Assembly: GCA_009911175.1 (NCBI GenBank)
Contig: QXWX01000002.1
Span: 62,001 to 126,000, forward strand
Length of the DNA: 64,000 bases
Source: Lachnospiraceae bacterium
GTDB taxonomy: Bacteria > Bacillota_A > Clostridia > Lachnospirales > Lachnospiraceae
Direction of reading: 5' to 3'
How positions within the stretch are numbered: position 1 is the first letter of the stretch; every line of letters begins with the position of its first letter. The position numbers and the translations under genes were made by a program. This document shows, one piece after another, positions 49,232 through 58,835 of this stretch. The notes beneath the pieces were generated by a model. It had not been told where the DNA came from. It saw only the letters and a list, made by a program, of their open reading frames with translations, and did no database searches.

Positions 49232-50914
49232 TCATTCGTTTGTTTTCGGGATCTCCAGGATGGCGCCCCGGTTGCCGGAGGTCACCATGGAGGCATATCT
49301 TGCAAGATATCCGGTCTTCACATTGGGCTCCTTGGGCTGCCATTTTGCTTTTCTTACATCCAGCTCTTCCTCGGACACATCCAGCTCCAGCTTCAACTCC
49401 GGAATGTTGATCCTGATCAGATCCCCCTCTTCCACCAGAGCAATCGGGCCGCCCACTGCCGCTTCCGGCGACACATGGCCGATGGAAGCGCCTCTGGAGG
49501 CTCCGCTGAAACGTCCGTCCGTGATCAGCGCCACGGAGGAGCCCAGTCCCATACCGGCAATGGCGGAGGTAGGATTGAGCATTTCCCGCATTCCAGGACC
49601 GCCCTTGGGGCCTTCATAGCGAATGACCACCACATCCCCCGCATGGATCTCTCCGCCCTTGATCGCCGCGATCGCGTCCTCTTCACACTCGAAGACTCTC
49701 GCAGGCCCTTCGTGAACCAGCATCTCTTCCACCACCGCAGAACGCTTGACCACGCTGCCGTCCGGCGCCAGGTTCCCTTTCAGAACCGCAAGTCCGCCTG
49801 TTTCGCTGTAGGGATGGTCGATGGGACGGATGACCTCCGGATCCCGGTTGACACATCCGGAAATGTTTTCTCCCAGCGTCTTTCCGGTTACGGTCATACA
49901 CTCTGTATGGAGCAGATTCTTTTTATTCAGTTCGTTCATCACCGCGCTGACACCGCCGGCTTCGTTCAGGTCTTCCATATAGGTGGGGCCTGCCGGTGCC
50001 AGGTGGCACAGGTTCGGCGTCTTTGCGCTGATACCGTTTGCAAAATCAATCTCAAAATCCATGCCGATCTCATGGGCAATGGCAGGAAGGTGAAGCATAC
50101 TGTTGGTGGAGCATCCCAATGCCATATCCACGGTCAGAGCGTTCAGGACCGCTTCTTCTGTCATAATATCCCGCGGGCGGATGTTCTTTCTCACCAGCTC
50201 CATCACCTGCATGCCCGCATGCTTTGCAAGGCGGATCCGTTCGGAATAGACTGCCGGGATGGTCCCGTTTCCCGGAAGCCCCATACCCAGCACCTCAGTC
50301 AGGCAGTTCATGCTGTTGGCCGTATACATGCCGGAGCAGGAACCGCAGGTAGGGCAGACATTGTTCTCAAACTCACAGACCTCTTCCTCCGTCATGGTGC
50401 CTGCCGCATAGGAACCCACCGCCTCGAACATGCTGGACAAACTCCGCTTCTGCCCCTTCACATGACCAGCCAGCATGGGACCGCCGCTGACAAAGATGGT
50501 GGGCACGTTGATCCTGGCCGCTGCCATCAACAGTCCCGGCACATTTTTATCACAGTTAGGGATCATCACCAGAGCGTCAAACTGATGGGCCATAGCCAGC
50601 GCCTCGGTGGAATCCGCAATCAGGTCTCTGGTCACCAGGGAATACTTCATCCCGATATGTCCCATGGCGATGCCGTCGCAGACCGCAATCGCCGGAACCA
50701 TGACCGGTGTCCCGCCTGCCATAGAGACTCCCATCTTGACTGCTTCCGTGATCTTATCCAGATTCATATGCCCCGGCACGATCTCGTTGTAGGAGCTGAC
50801 CACACCTACCAGGGGCCTCTCCAGTTCTTCCTTCGTATATCCAAGCGCGTTGAACAGGGAACGGTGGGGCGCCTGCTGTACCCCCTTTGTAACGGTATCA
50901 CTTCTCATCTTCAT
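49232..50914 (-). CDS. ilvD: Dihydroxy-acid dehydratase
   Basis: Fe-S enzyme forming 2-oxoisovalerate and its isoleucine analogue. 560 aa. Cluster cysteines are visible in NCDKNVPG and in [17 protein letters not shown] (about residues 188-204). Positioned 10 bp after leuB and 16 bp before ilvB. Confidence 0.97.
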   Translation of the reverse strand: MKMRSDTVTKGVQQAPHRSLFNALGYTKEELERPLVGVVSSYNEIVPGHMNLDKITEAVKMGVSMAGGTPVMVPAIAVCDGIAMGHIGMKYSLVTRDLIADSTEALAMAHQFDALVMIPNCDKNVPGLLMAAARINVPTIFVSGGPMLAGHVKGQKRSLSSMFEAVGSYAAGTMTEEEVCEFENNVCPTCGSCSGMYTANSMNCLTEVLGMGLPGNGTIPAVYSERIRLAKHAGMQVMELVRKNIRPRDIMTEEAVLNALTVDMALGCSTNSMLHLPAIAHEIGMDFEIDFANGISAKTPNLCHLAPAGPTYMEDLNEAGGVSAVMNELNKKNLLHTECMTVTGKTLGENISGCVNRDPEVIRPIDHPYSETGGLAVLKGNLAPDGSVVKRSAVVEEMLVHEGPARVFECEEDAIAAIKGGEIHAGDVVVIRYEGPKGGPGMREMLNPTSAIAGMGLGSSVALITDGRFSGASRGASIGHVSPEAAVGGPIALVEEGDLIRINIPELKLELDVSEEELDVRKAKWQPKEPNVKTGYLARYASMVTSGNRGAILEIPKTNE

Positions 50915-50924
50915 ATCCTTCCTT

Positions 50925-52010
50925 TCATCTGATATATCCGCAGATCTGATCTCCCATCTCGGCGGTGCCGATCCGCGTCTTTCCCTCTGACATGATATCG
51001 ATGGTGCGGTAGCCTTCCTTCAACACCTGCGCAACCGCCTGCTCAATGGCATCTGCCTCCTTGTCCAGGTCAAAGGAGAAGCGCAGCATCATGGCTGCCG
51101 AAAGTATGGTGGCTATAGGATTAGCGATCCCCTTCCCCGCGATATCCGGCGCGGAACCGCCGCTCGGTTCATAGAGTCCGAACCTGCTCTCATTCAGGCT
51201 GGCGGAAGCCAGCATCCCGATGGAGCCTGTCACCATACTTGCCTCATCCGACAGGATATCTCCGAACATATTCTCCGTCAGGATCACATCAAACTGCTTC
51301 GGGTCCTTCACCAGCTGCATGGCACAGTTATCCACCAGCATATGCTCCAGCGTCACCTCCGGATACTCTGCCGCGACTTCCTCCACGACCTTTCTCCACA
51401 GCCGGGAAGAATCCAGCACATTGGCTTTGTCCACACTGGTCACCTTTTTCCGCCGCTTCATGGCGATGTCGAAACCCCGCCGTGCGATCCTGCGGACCTC
51501 GTTTTCGTTATATGTAAGGGTATCACGGGCCGTCAGGACACCGTCCACTTCTTCCGTGGAACGCTCCCCAAAATATAATCCTCCGGTCAGTTCCCGCATG
51601 ATCATCATATCAAATCCGCCCCGTGTGATCTCTTCCTTCAGAGGACAAGCCCCTTTCAATTCTTCATACAAAACCGCCGGCCGAAGATTTGCAAACAGGT
51701 TCAGCTCCTTCCGGATCTTCAAAAGTCCTGCCTCCGGTCTCTTAGACGGCTCTAACCTGTACCAGGGTGAAGTCTTCGCGTCCCCTCCGATGGAACCCAT
51801 CAATACGGCATCGCTCGATCTTGCAAGTCTGATCGTCTCGTCTGTCAACGGAACTCCATGTACATCAATAGATGCCCCGCCCATCAAAAGCTGCGTATAA
51901 TTCATCTCATGTCCGTAAACTTCTGCAGTCCGATCCAGGACCTTCATTGCTTCCGTCACGATCTCCGGCCCGATTCCATCGCCCTTGATCACACCGATAT
52001 TTAATTTCAT
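50925..52010 (-). CDS. leuB: 3-isopropylmalate dehydrogenase
   Basis: NAD-dependent oxidative decarboxylation in leucine synthesis. 361 aa opening [20 protein letters not shown], the family start. Substrate-binding [12 protein letters not shown] and the NAD site [14 protein letters not shown] are visible. A far longer open frame (to 52301) reaches into the yajC terminator and is rejected; the ATG 52008-52010 is preceded by GGAAGGAAG. leuA, leuC and leuD are not in the window. First gene of leuB-ilvD-ilvB-serC-serA. Confidence 0.96.
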   Translation of the reverse strand: MKLNIGVIKGDGIGPEIVTEAMKVLDRTAEVYGHEMNYTQLLMGGASIDVHGVPLTDETIRLARSSDAVLMGSIGGDAKTSPWYRLEPSKRPEAGLLKIRKELNLFANLRPAVLYEELKGACPLKEEITRGGFDMMIMRELTGGLYFGERSTEEVDGVLTARDTLTYNENEVRRIARRGFDIAMKRRKKVTSVDKANVLDSSRLWRKVVEEVAAEYPEVTLEHMLVDNCAMQLVKDPKQFDVILTENMFGDILSDEASMVTGSIGMLASASLNESRFGLYEPSGGSAPDIAGKGIANPIATILSAAMMLRFSFDLDKEADAIEQAVAQVLKEGYRTIDIMSEGKTRIGTAEMGDQICGYIR

Positions 52011-52091
52011 ATCCCATCTTCCTTCCATTATTATAAAAATACTGACTGCTGTTGAAGACCAACGGTCAGGCCCCAAAAACACTATTTGTTT

Positions 52092-52120
52092 ATCATACAG
52101 CATTTTTTCGGCTGTTTCAA
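52092..52120 (-). promoter_or_regulatory. SigA-type promoter for leuB-ilvDB-serCA
   Basis: Minus strand TTGAAA, 17-bp spacer, TATGAT. The leader to leuB is only about 75 nt and shows no T-box or leader-peptide attenuator. Confidence 0.7.
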
Positions 52121-52225
52121 CCCTTTGAACTGCAAAATATATCGTCCAAAGCAGTGCCACTTCCTGTAAAAATCCACAAAAAATCCCAGTCAAAGCCCTC
52201 TTGCAGGCGATACGCCAAACGAAAA

Positions 52226-52274
52226 GGACAAAAAAGAAACCGGAGGCTTCTGCCATCCGGAGACTTTTTTGTCC
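52226..52274 (-). terminator. yajC terminator
   Basis: GGACAAAAAAG pairs perfectly with CTTTTTTGTCC, with an inner CCGGA/TCCGG stem. It lies 4 bp past the yajC stop codon. Confidence 0.85.
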
Positions 52275-52278
52275 TCTT

Positions 52279-52593
52279 CTATTCCGCTCCCGGCTTTTCA
52301 AGCTGAGCGATCGCTGACTTCTGCATGGGGATCCGGCAATTCTTGTTGCTTCCGAATTCCACGATCACCGCTTCATCCGAAATATCAATGATCACACCGT
52401 AGAAACCGCTGGTCGTCAAAACCGTATCTCCAATCTCCATGGTGGCAAGCATCCCCTGGATCCGCTTCTGCTCCTTTTTCTGCGGACGCATCAAAAAGAA
52501 CCATAATGCGCCGATCATAACCGCATACACGATAATAATGCTGCCCATACCTGCCGCTCCGCCTGCTCCGCTTGAAGCTAATATTCCATTCAT
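52279..52593 (-). CDS. yajC: Preprotein translocase accessory subunit YajC
   Basis: 104 aa. One membrane helix (about residues 17-34: [19 protein letters not shown]) is followed by RPQKKEQKR and a basic/beta cytoplasmic domain, the YajC signature. It assists the Sec translocon. The start is set by TTAGGAGG; 26 upstream codons in frame are rejected. In many Firmicutes yajC follows tgt directly; here a palindromic element and its own promoter separate them. Confidence 0.93.
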   Translation of the reverse strand: MNGILASSGAGGAAGMGSIIIVYAVMIGALWFFLMRPQKKEQKRIQGMLATMEIGDTVLTTSGFYGVIIDISDEAVIVEFGSNKNCRIPMQKSAIAQLEKPGAE

Positions 52594-52700
52594 TTTTTGT
52601 TTCCTCCTAACTTTCGTACTCCGGAAAATACTCTGCATAGATATTCTATCTCTATGGAAATTCCTGTACATGCCAAATCCTCTTCCGGCGCAATATACTT

Positions 52701-52729
52701 ATCATACACAAAAAAACTTGATTCTTCAA
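52701..52729 (-). promoter_or_regulatory. SigA-type promoter for yajC
   Basis: Minus strand TTGAAG, 17-bp spacer, TATGAT. A short CTTGA/TCAAG hairpin followed by T7 overlaps the -35 box and could be a weak terminator for tgt. Confidence 0.6.
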
Positions 52730-52760
52730 GAGTAATTTTCCATTTTCATGCTTTCTTTTA

Positions 52761-52768
52761 CAGTTTTA
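52761..52768. repeat. Left 8-bp direct repeat (CAGTTTTA) flanking palindromic element 2
   Basis: Identical to 52916-52923 and exactly adjacent to the terminal inverted repeat. Confidence 0.65.
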
Positions 52769-52915
52769 GTTACAGGTCACACCTTGACCAGGCGTGCCCT
52801 GTAACTCAGGCCGTCATTTAAAATTGCCTACGGCAATGGACGGCCTGAATCCCAGCTTTTATGTGCATCCTCCTGACCAATCAGCGTAGTGATTGGTCAG
52901 TGTGTGACATGTAAC
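52769..52915. mobile_element. Palindromic element 2: MITE-like, three hairpin arms
   Basis: 147-bp non-coding element. Ends GTTACAGGTCACAC (52769-52782) and the complement of GTTACATGTCACAC (52902-52915) match at 13 of 14 positions. Arms: 9-bp stem 52768-52776/52798-52806 (using the left end); 9-bp stem 52807-52815/52839-52847 enclosing a perfect ATTGCC/GGCAAT hairpin; perfect 11-bp stem 52873-52883/52890-52900. It is flanked by perfect 8-bp direct repeats. It sits between tgt and yajC, genes that are adjacent in many relatives. No protein coded. Confidence 0.65.
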
Positions 52916-52923
52916 CAGTTTTA
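52916..52923. repeat. Right 8-bp direct repeat (CAGTTTTA) flanking palindromic element 2
   Basis: Copy of 52761-52768; it ends 2 bp from the tgt stop codon (52926-52928). Confidence 0.65.
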
Positions 52924-52925
52924 TC

Positions 52926-54053
52926 TTACTGTTCCTGAACCCCCGCAAGCTTCTTCTTTTTATAGCTCTGATACTCTCCCGCCTCAATGGCATCCCGGAT
53001 CTCTTCCATCATCGTATTGTAAAAATACAGGTTGTGGAGGACGCAGAGACGCATTCCCAGCATTTCCTTTGCCTTGAGAAGATGCCGGATATAGGCGCGG
53101 CTGTAACTTCTGCATGCCGGGCACCGGCACCCCTCTTCGATCGGGCCGGAATCCGTCTCGTATTTTGCGTTGAACAGATTCAGCTTGCCGTGGTTGGTAT
53201 ATACATGCCCGTGCCGCCCGTTCCGTGAAGGGTATACGCAGTCGAAGAAGTCCACGCCCCGTTCTACTGCTTCCAGAATATTGGCAGGCGTCCCCACTCC
53301 CATCAGGTAGACCGGCCGTTCTCTGGGAAGCAGGGGAACTACAGCCTCCAAGATGCGGTACATCTCTTCATGACTCTCTCCCACGGCCAGGCCGCCGATG
53401 GCATATCCGGCCAGATCCAGCGACGTGATCTGCTTCGCATGCTCCCTACGGATATCCTCATAGATTCCCCCCTGGTTAATGCCAAACAGAAGCTGCTCAC
53501 GGTTGATCGTATCCGGCAGCGCGTTCAGCCTGTCCAGCTCTGCCTTACAGCGTTTCAGCCAACGGTATGTCCTGGATACGGAGTCCTCCATATAGGCACG
53601 GTCCGCCACGCTGGAAGGGCATTCGTCAAATGCCATGGCAATAGTGGACGCCAGATTGGACTGAATCTGCATACTCTCCTCCGGACCCATAAAGATCTTT
53701 CTCCCGTCAATATGGGAATGGAAGTGGACCCCCTCCTCCTTGATCTTCCTTAATCCTGCCAGCGAAAACACCTGGAATCCGCCGGAATCCGTCAGGATCG
53801 GCTTATCCCAGTTCATAAACCGGTGCAGTCCGCCCATCTGCCTGACAATCCGATCACCCGGACGGACATGCAGATGGTAGGTATTGGACAGCTCCACCTG
53901 CGTTTTGATCTGACGCAGGTCATCGGTCGAAACCGCGCCCTTAATGGCGGCCGCGGTTCCTACATTCATGAAGACCGGCGTATCGATAGTTCCGTGAACG
54001 GTGGCAAGGCGTCCCCGCTTCGCCATCCCGTCTGTTTTTATTAAATGATACAT
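52926..54053 (-). CDS. tgt: tRNA-guanine transglycosylase (queuosine pathway)
   Basis: Swaps guanine-34 for the queuosine precursor in GUN-anticodon tRNAs. 375 aa. Nucleophile region LTDSGGFQVFSLAGLRK near residue 90, RNA-binding and catalytic FDCVYPSRNGRHG near 260, and the zinc site CRCPACRSYSRAYIRHL with the later histidine (CVLHN). The start 54051-54053 follows GAGGG at a short spacing. Followed 2 bp beyond its stop by palindromic element 2. Confidence 0.96.
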   Translation of the reverse strand: MYHLIKTDGMAKRGRLATVHGTIDTPVFMNVGTAAAIKGAVSTDDLRQIKTQVELSNTYHLHVRPGDRIVRQMGGLHRFMNWDKPILTDSGGFQVFSLAGLRKIKEEGVHFHSHIDGRKIFMGPEESMQIQSNLASTIAMAFDECPSSVADRAYMEDSVSRTYRWLKRCKAELDRLNALPDTINREQLLFGINQGGIYEDIRREHAKQITSLDLAGYAIGGLAVGESHEEMYRILEAVVPLLPRERPVYLMGVGTPANILEAVERGVDFFDCVYPSRNGRHGHVYTNHGKLNLFNAKYETDSGPIEEGCRCPACRSYSRAYIRHLLKAKEMLGMRLCVLHNLYFYNTMMEEIRDAIEAGEYQSYKKKKLAGVQEQ

Positions 54054-54128
54054 TTTTCCCTCTTTCATAAATTGAAACTTGCACAGTATATTGTTTTAGA
54101 TGACGCCGTTCAGGATCGCTGCCGTGAA

Positions 54129-56222
54129 CTAATAATGAATGATCACAGGTGTTCCGACCGGCAGCATATTATAGAGAGCCCCAGCCTGATCAAGCGGCAT
54201 ATTGATACATCCGTGAGAGCCTGCGCCGCTGGCATACAAGGAACCGCCGAACGCCGGCTGCCAGGTTGCATCATGAAATCCGATCCCGCTCCAGGTCACC
54301 CGCATCCAGTAGGCAACCGGGGTTCGGTATTCCGGCTGCCCTGTTGCCGGATCAATCTCGCCTACCAATGTAGAATTCAGCTCCTTATCCAGAATACTGT
54401 ACACACCGCTGGGTGTCTCTCTAGCCGGGGTCGGAACGCCAGTTACCACATCTGTCTCCAGGGCGACCACACCGTCTACGATGAACCACATATGCTGTCC
54501 GGACAGGTCCACCTCCGCATAGGTGCTGCCCCAATCCTGGGGTCCCCTTGATGCCGCTCTTTGACCATCCACGTAGATTGGCTCCCTTGTCACCACTTCT
54601 CCATTCTTAATACTGTTGACCAATGCCGGAAATTCCGCTTCCTCGTCTACCGACCATCCATAAGTACCTCCGGACACCTCTACAGTCTTCCCCCAGGGAG
54701 AGGTGATCGTCCTGGTCTTGCCCACTGTATCGTACTGCTTCCCGAACTCTCTCAGCCATTCCCGGACGGCTCCCTCATTGAAAGTCACCTTCATCTCCGC
54801 ATCCGCTGTCACCCATTCGGAAATCAGTGTCTTGTCTACCACCACCGGCTGATCCATAGAGTACGTGATGCTTGCCTTGAGATACTGGTTCATCTCATTG
54901 CATGCAGCCTTCACATCTCCGGATTCCGACGTATACTTAGGCAGGGCATAGCAGTTCTCTCCTACCATGTCCAGCTCCGGCTGAAATTCCGAGATATACT
55001 GATGGATCTTTTCACGGAGAAGCTCCTGATTCACCTCTGTTCCCGTCACTTCCGGCTCCACCACATATTCCGTACCGTCAAACCTGGGATATGCAGACGT
55101 GGGCGGGATCTGCTCCGCCTTAACCGCCTGGAGCCTGCTGATCTTATCCTCCAGCGCATCCCGGTCATAGGACACATCCACCGTAGCCTTGGAGGAATTT
55201 TTCACAAAAAATGCCTGTGGCCAAAGAAACGCGTTCTGCTTTTTTAAAACATTTTCAATGTCCTTATTCTCATTGTATTTCAGAGAAATCTCTTCCCCGC
55301 TGATGCTGTCTGTCTTATTGTCCTTTTCCAGGATCGTCAGACTGTAGCCCTGCACCTGCTGTTCTATGTATTCCTTCACGTCTGCCGCCGTCTTCATAGA
55401 AAAATCATGGCCGTTGATCTCCGTATTCATATAGAAATGACTCGTAAAATATACGGAGACTCCGATATAGGCCGCCGCAAGCACACCGACGAACACGCCG
55501 GCCGCAAGCAAAGGAATGGGAACTCCAGACTTTTTTGGTCTCCTCCCTGCGCCTGATGACTTGGCAGGATTGCCGGAATTCCGTTTTGCGCCCTGTCTTC
55601 CGGCTCCGCTTTTTTGTGGGCCGGATTTTCCTGCGGTTCCTTTGGATGCTCCGGTCTTTCGCGCGGCGTCCTTCTGGGGACCGCTCTTTCCCGGGTTGGT
55701 TTTTGGTGCGTCGTTTTTTCCTGTGCTGCTCTTCTGTGTTCCGGTACCGGTATTCTGCGCTCCGGTTTTTCCGGTACTGGCCTTTTGCGCTTCAGATTTT
55801 CCGGCACCATTCTTCTGCGCTCCGGTTTTTTCCTGGCTGGTCTTTTTATTTCCAGTATCCTTTTTTCCTGGATCATTTCTCATTTTGTCTGAATTCTTTG
55901 CGCTTTCTTTTTTCATATCTTCCTGATCCCGAACCTCCGAATTCCATTCTTTGCTTCCTGATGTCTGATATTGAATGTCTGTTTTCTTCCTGCTCTCATC
56001 CGCGCCTGCCGGATCGTTTTCTGACAAGCGGCTTTTATTGTCTGGCATCGACGTATTTTTTTCCACCCGTGCCGGATCTTCCCTTTTGTTTTCATTGAAG
56101 CTCGTGTTTATGTCCTCATCTTCATCCAGATAATCATCTTCATCATCCAGATAGTAATCCTCATATTTTATCTCTTCTCCTGAGTAAGAATCATCTTTCT
56201 GGTCTTTGGCATTTTTGCTCAT
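54129..56222 (-). CDS. Large membrane-anchored L,D-transpeptidase with long low-complexity cytoplasmic tail
   Basis: 697 aa. Residues about 1-45 are acidic (runs of Asp and Glu), and 45-230 are Lys/Gly/Ala/Thr-rich with near repeats such as GKSGPQK, GKTGAQ. One membrane helix follows (about 235-258), then a PG_binding_4-like domain pair (about 270-520) and the YkuD catalytic domain with SHGCINMP (active-site Cys about residue 672). The enzyme makes 3-3 cross-links in peptidoglycan or attaches wall proteins. The start at 56220-56222 follows AGGGAGAAG; a 17-codon longer frame is less likely. Confidence 0.9.
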   Translation of the reverse strand: MSKNAKDQKDDSYSGEEIKYEDYYLDDEDDYLDEDEDINTSFNENKREDPARVEKNTSMPDNKSRLSENDPAGADESRKKTDIQYQTSGSKEWNSEVRDQEDMKKESAKNSDKMRNDPGKKDTGNKKTSQEKTGAQKNGAGKSEAQKASTGKTGAQNTGTGTQKSSTGKNDAPKTNPGKSGPQKDAARKTGASKGTAGKSGPQKSGAGRQGAKRNSGNPAKSSGAGRRPKKSGVPIPLLAAGVFVGVLAAAYIGVSVYFTSHFYMNTEINGHDFSMKTAADVKEYIEQQVQGYSLTILEKDNKTDSISGEEISLKYNENKDIENVLKKQNAFLWPQAFFVKNSSKATVDVSYDRDALEDKISRLQAVKAEQIPPTSAYPRFDGTEYVVEPEVTGTEVNQELLREKIHQYISEFQPELDMVGENCYALPKYTSESGDVKAACNEMNQYLKASITYSMDQPVVVDKTLISEWVTADAEMKVTFNEGAVREWLREFGKQYDTVGKTRTITSPWGKTVEVSGGTYGWSVDEEAEFPALVNSIKNGEVVTREPIYVDGQRAASRGPQDWGSTYAEVDLSGQHMWFIVDGVVALETDVVTGVPTPARETPSGVYSILDKELNSTLVGEIDPATGQPEYRTPVAYWMRVTWSGIGFHDATWQPAFGGSLYASGAGSHGCINMPLDQAGALYNMLPVGTPVIIHY

Positions 56223-56524
56223 CTGATACTTCTCCCTTAAAAATGAGTTACTGCTCTCACCTGAGGTACTCACAGCAACTTTTCATCCATCTGCTTCCTG
56301 AAATGTGGATGGATTTTAGACACTGGAATCATCTACCTATAGACATCCAAATTTTATTATATAACGAAAGGCCGGGAATGTACAGCACAAATCTCCTTAA
56401 TTGCATTTTTTAAAAATTTCATAATCCATAACCGTTGCAATCTCACTGAGATTTGTGATTGCGCCATACGTTTTATTCCTATATAATATGGGTATCCTAT
56501 CTATCATCGAAAGGAGATTTTTAC
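56223..56524. other. Divergent intergenic region (LDT / aroC)
   Basis: 302 bp, AT-rich, no ORF. Holds a minus-strand TATAAT box (56356-56361) for the transpeptidase gene and the plus-strand aroC promoter. A short inverted repeat near 56287-56318 lies in the transpeptidase leader. Nothing else recognised. Confidence 0.6.
56459..56487 (+). promoter_or_regulatory. SigA-type promoter for aroC
   Basis: TTGCGC, 17-bp spacer, TATAAT, with the aroC start codon 37 bp downstream. Confidence 0.6.
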
Positions 56525-57622
56525 ATGAGTGGTTCAACATTTGGAAATATATTCCGCATTACAACCTGGGGGGAATCCCATGGTGCCGCCATCGGCGCCG
56601 TAATCGACGGCTGTCCGGCCGGACTCCCTCTGAAAGCCTCCGATATCCAGGCTTTTCTGGATCGGAGGAAGCCGGGACAGAGCAGGTTCACGACCAAGCG
56701 TCAGGAAGGCGACCAGGTCGAGATCCTCTCCGGCACATTTGAGGGACGGACGACGGGGACACCGATCTCCCTGCTGGTGCGCAACCAGGACCAGCGTTCC
56801 CGGGATTATGGAAATATTGCCTCCGTATACCGTCCGGGACACGCCGACTACACTTATACGCAAAAATACGGCTTCCGGGATTACCGGGGCGGTGGGCGTT
56901 CCTCCGGACGTGAAACCATCGGACGGGTGGCCGGTGGCGCGGTGGCTTCCCAAATTTTAAGGGAATTGGGAATCGAACTGATGGCCTATGCCAAGGCCGT
57001 GGGACCTGTAGAAGTTCCGGAAGAGGAATATCGGTTCGAAGAGATTTTTCAGAATAAGCTGTACATGCCCAACAATCAGCGGGCGGATGAGGCTGCCTCC
57101 TATTTGGAATCTATGATAAAGAACCTGGACTCCTGCGGCGGGGTGATCGAGTGCCGGGTCACCGGGCTTCCTGTCGGGATCGGGGAACCAGTTTTTGACA
57201 AGCTGGATGCCTGCCTGGGAAGGGCAATCCTCTCCATCGGCGCAGTCAAGGCCGTGGAATTCGGAGACGGGATCAAAGCCGCGCATTTGAATGGAAGCCA
57301 GAACAATGATCCCTTCTATATGGAAGACGGCGCCGTGAGGAAAAAGACAAATCATGCAGGCGGAGTCCTGGGCGGGATGAGTGATGGGGATACGCTGGTG
57401 CTGCGGGCATCCGTAAAGCCCACCCCCTCGATCGCCCAGCCCCAGCAGACAGTTACGGAAAACGGGGAAGATACGGAACTTGTCATCCACGGACGGCATG
57501 ATCCGATCATCGTACCCCGGGCCGTGGTCGTAGTGGAATCCATGGCCGCGCTGACTCTTGCGGACCTGCTGCTGCAGAATATGGGCAGCAGAATGGAGCA
57601 TCTGAAAAAAATATATACCTGA
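56525..57622 (+). CDS. aroC: Chorismate synthase
   Basis: Last common step of aromatic amino acid synthesis; FMN-dependent. 365 aa. Signatures GESHGAAIGAVIDG (about residues 16-29), the central GGGRSSGRETIGRVAGGA and the C-terminal RHDPIIVPRAVVVVESM. The start is fixed by AAGGAG and MSGSTFGNIF, the family opening; upstream open codons are rejected. Transcribed alone. Confidence 0.97.
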   Translation: MSGSTFGNIFRITTWGESHGAAIGAVIDGCPAGLPLKASDIQAFLDRRKPGQSRFTTKRQEGDQVEILSGTFEGRTTGTPISLLVRNQDQRSRDYGNIASVYRPGHADYTYTQKYGFRDYRGGGRSSGRETIGRVAGGAVASQILRELGIELMAYAKAVGPVEVPEEEYRFEEIFQNKLYMPNNQRADEAASYLESMIKNLDSCGGVIECRVTGLPVGIGEPVFDKLDACLGRAILSIGAVKAVEFGDGIKAAHLNGSQNNDPFYMEDGAVRKKTNHAGGVLGGMSDGDTLVLRASVKPTPSIAQPQQTVTENGEDTELVIHGRHDPIIVPRAVVVVESMAALTLADLLLQNMGSRMEHLKKIYT

Positions 57623-57631
57623 AATATGCAG

Positions 57632-57673
57632 CCCTGAGGGGATGCCGGCCCAAGCCGTTCACTCCCCTCAGGG
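57632..57673. terminator. Hairpin between convergent aroC and potD
   Basis: Perfect 11-bp stem CCCTGAGGGGA/TCCCCTCAGGG with a 20-nt loop, between the two stop codons. No clear U-tract on either strand, so a weak or factor-aided bidirectional terminator. Confidence 0.6.
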
Positions 57674-57684
57674 CCGCGCTCTGT

Positions 57685-58746
57685 TTAATCCGCCTTCAAT
57701 TCCTTCCAAAGCTCATTCATCAGATCATTGCTCTCCGGCTCTAACTGCAGGCTCACCTCACAATTGTCCGTCGCGTTCTCCGCGGGGACCAATGCCTCAT
57801 CCGCGCGTTCCTCCTCCGACAGGCTCTCCACGACCGCTTCATTGGGGGTCGAATAATAAATATATTCAAAGTTCTTCTTCGCAATATCCTCCCTGCAGAG
57901 AAAATCCAGGAACTTCTGCGCCGCGTCCAGATCCTCGCAGTGCTTCGTCACACACCAGGCATCCAGCCAGACATTCGATCCCTCCTTCGGGATCACATAG
58001 GCCAGGTTCTCATTGTACTGATGTCCCAGATAGGCCTCTCCGGAATACACGATCGCCATCACCGCGTTTCCGGCTACCACTTCATCCCTGGCCTCATCCA
58101 CCAGATAAGCCTGCACATCCGGCTTCTGCTTCAGCAGCAGCTCCTGGGCCTCCCGAATCTCATTTTCATTGTTGGAATTTAACGAATATCCAAGGTACTT
58201 CAATGCCGCCATATAGGTATCCCGCATACTGTTCTGCATGATAACCTCCCCGGCATAGTCTCCGTTGAACAGCACATCCCAGCTGTCCACCGGCTCCGAA
58301 ACCCTGGTCGTATCATAAAGAATCCCCAGCGTCCCCCAGAAGTAAGGAACCGTGTATGCATTCTCCGGGTCAAATGCCGCAGCAAGCTTCCAATATTTGT
58401 CACCGATGTTGCCGCTGTTTTCCATCGCGCTCCGATCAATTTTCTGAAGCTCTCCTTCGTCTATAAACTTCTGGAGCATATAGTCCGTGGAACAGAGCAG
58501 ATCATACTTGATTGCTCCAGATTTGTACTTGGTATACATCTCCTCCGGCGTCAAAGATTCTTCATATTTGATCTCGATCCCGGTTTCCTCGGTAAACTGA
58601 TCCAATACATCCGGATCCATATATTCCCCATAGCTGAATACCGTAAGGCTCCCCTTTCCTCCCTCTTTGCTTCCGCAGCCTGTCACAGACAGCATGGAGC
58701 AGGCCAGAAGGCCGGCCAGACAAACATAGCTCACTCTCTTTTTCAT
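57685..58746 (-). CDS. potD: Spermidine/putrescine ABC transporter substrate-binding lipoprotein
   Basis: 353 aa. Lipoprotein signal (KKRVSYVCLAGLLACSM, lipobox VTGC about residues 20-23) followed by a periplasmic-binding-protein type 2 fold: SYGEYMDPDVLDQF, YDLLCSTDYML and WDVLFNGDYAG segments match PotD. Captures polyamines outside the membrane. The start at 58744-58746 follows AGAAAGGA; 31 codons of upstream frame are rejected because they precede the signal peptide. Last gene of the pot operon. Confidence 0.94.
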   Translation of the reverse strand: MKKRVSYVCLAGLLACSMLSVTGCGSKEGGKGSLTVFSYGEYMDPDVLDQFTEETGIEIKYEESLTPEEMYTKYKSGAIKYDLLCSTDYMLQKFIDEGELQKIDRSAMENSGNIGDKYWKLAAAFDPENAYTVPYFWGTLGILYDTTRVSEPVDSWDVLFNGDYAGEVIMQNSMRDTYMAALKYLGYSLNSNNENEIREAQELLLKQKPDVQAYLVDEARDEVVAGNAVMAIVYSGEAYLGHQYNENLAYVIPKEGSNVWLDAWCVTKHCEDLDAAQKFLDFLCREDIAKKNFEYIYYSTPNEAVVESLSEEERADEALVPAENATDNCEVSLQLEPESNDLMNELWKELKAD

Positions 58747-58835
58747 TTCCCATATCCTTTCTAAAATTAAAATCTTATCAGATCCCGCAAAATCTGAAAA
58801 CTCCCTAAGACGAACCGCCGCTTCTTCCTTCATTT

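Noticed and set aside
49475..50932. 485-codon open frame on the plus strand
   Set aside because: Antisense to ilvD; composition is that of a complement frame.
52011..52091. T-box or leader-peptide attenuator before leuB
   Set aside because: The leader is only about 75 nt with a weak hairpin, no T-box sequence and no Leu/Val/Ile codon run.
52011..52301. Long N-terminal extension of leuB
   Set aside because: It reads through the yajC terminator and the leuB promoter; the family start [12 protein letters not shown] has its own ribosome-binding site.
55516..55926. 136-codon Phe/Pro-rich plus-strand frame
   Set aside because: It is the complement of the repetitive Lys/Gly tail of the L,D-transpeptidase, which generates open frames by composition.
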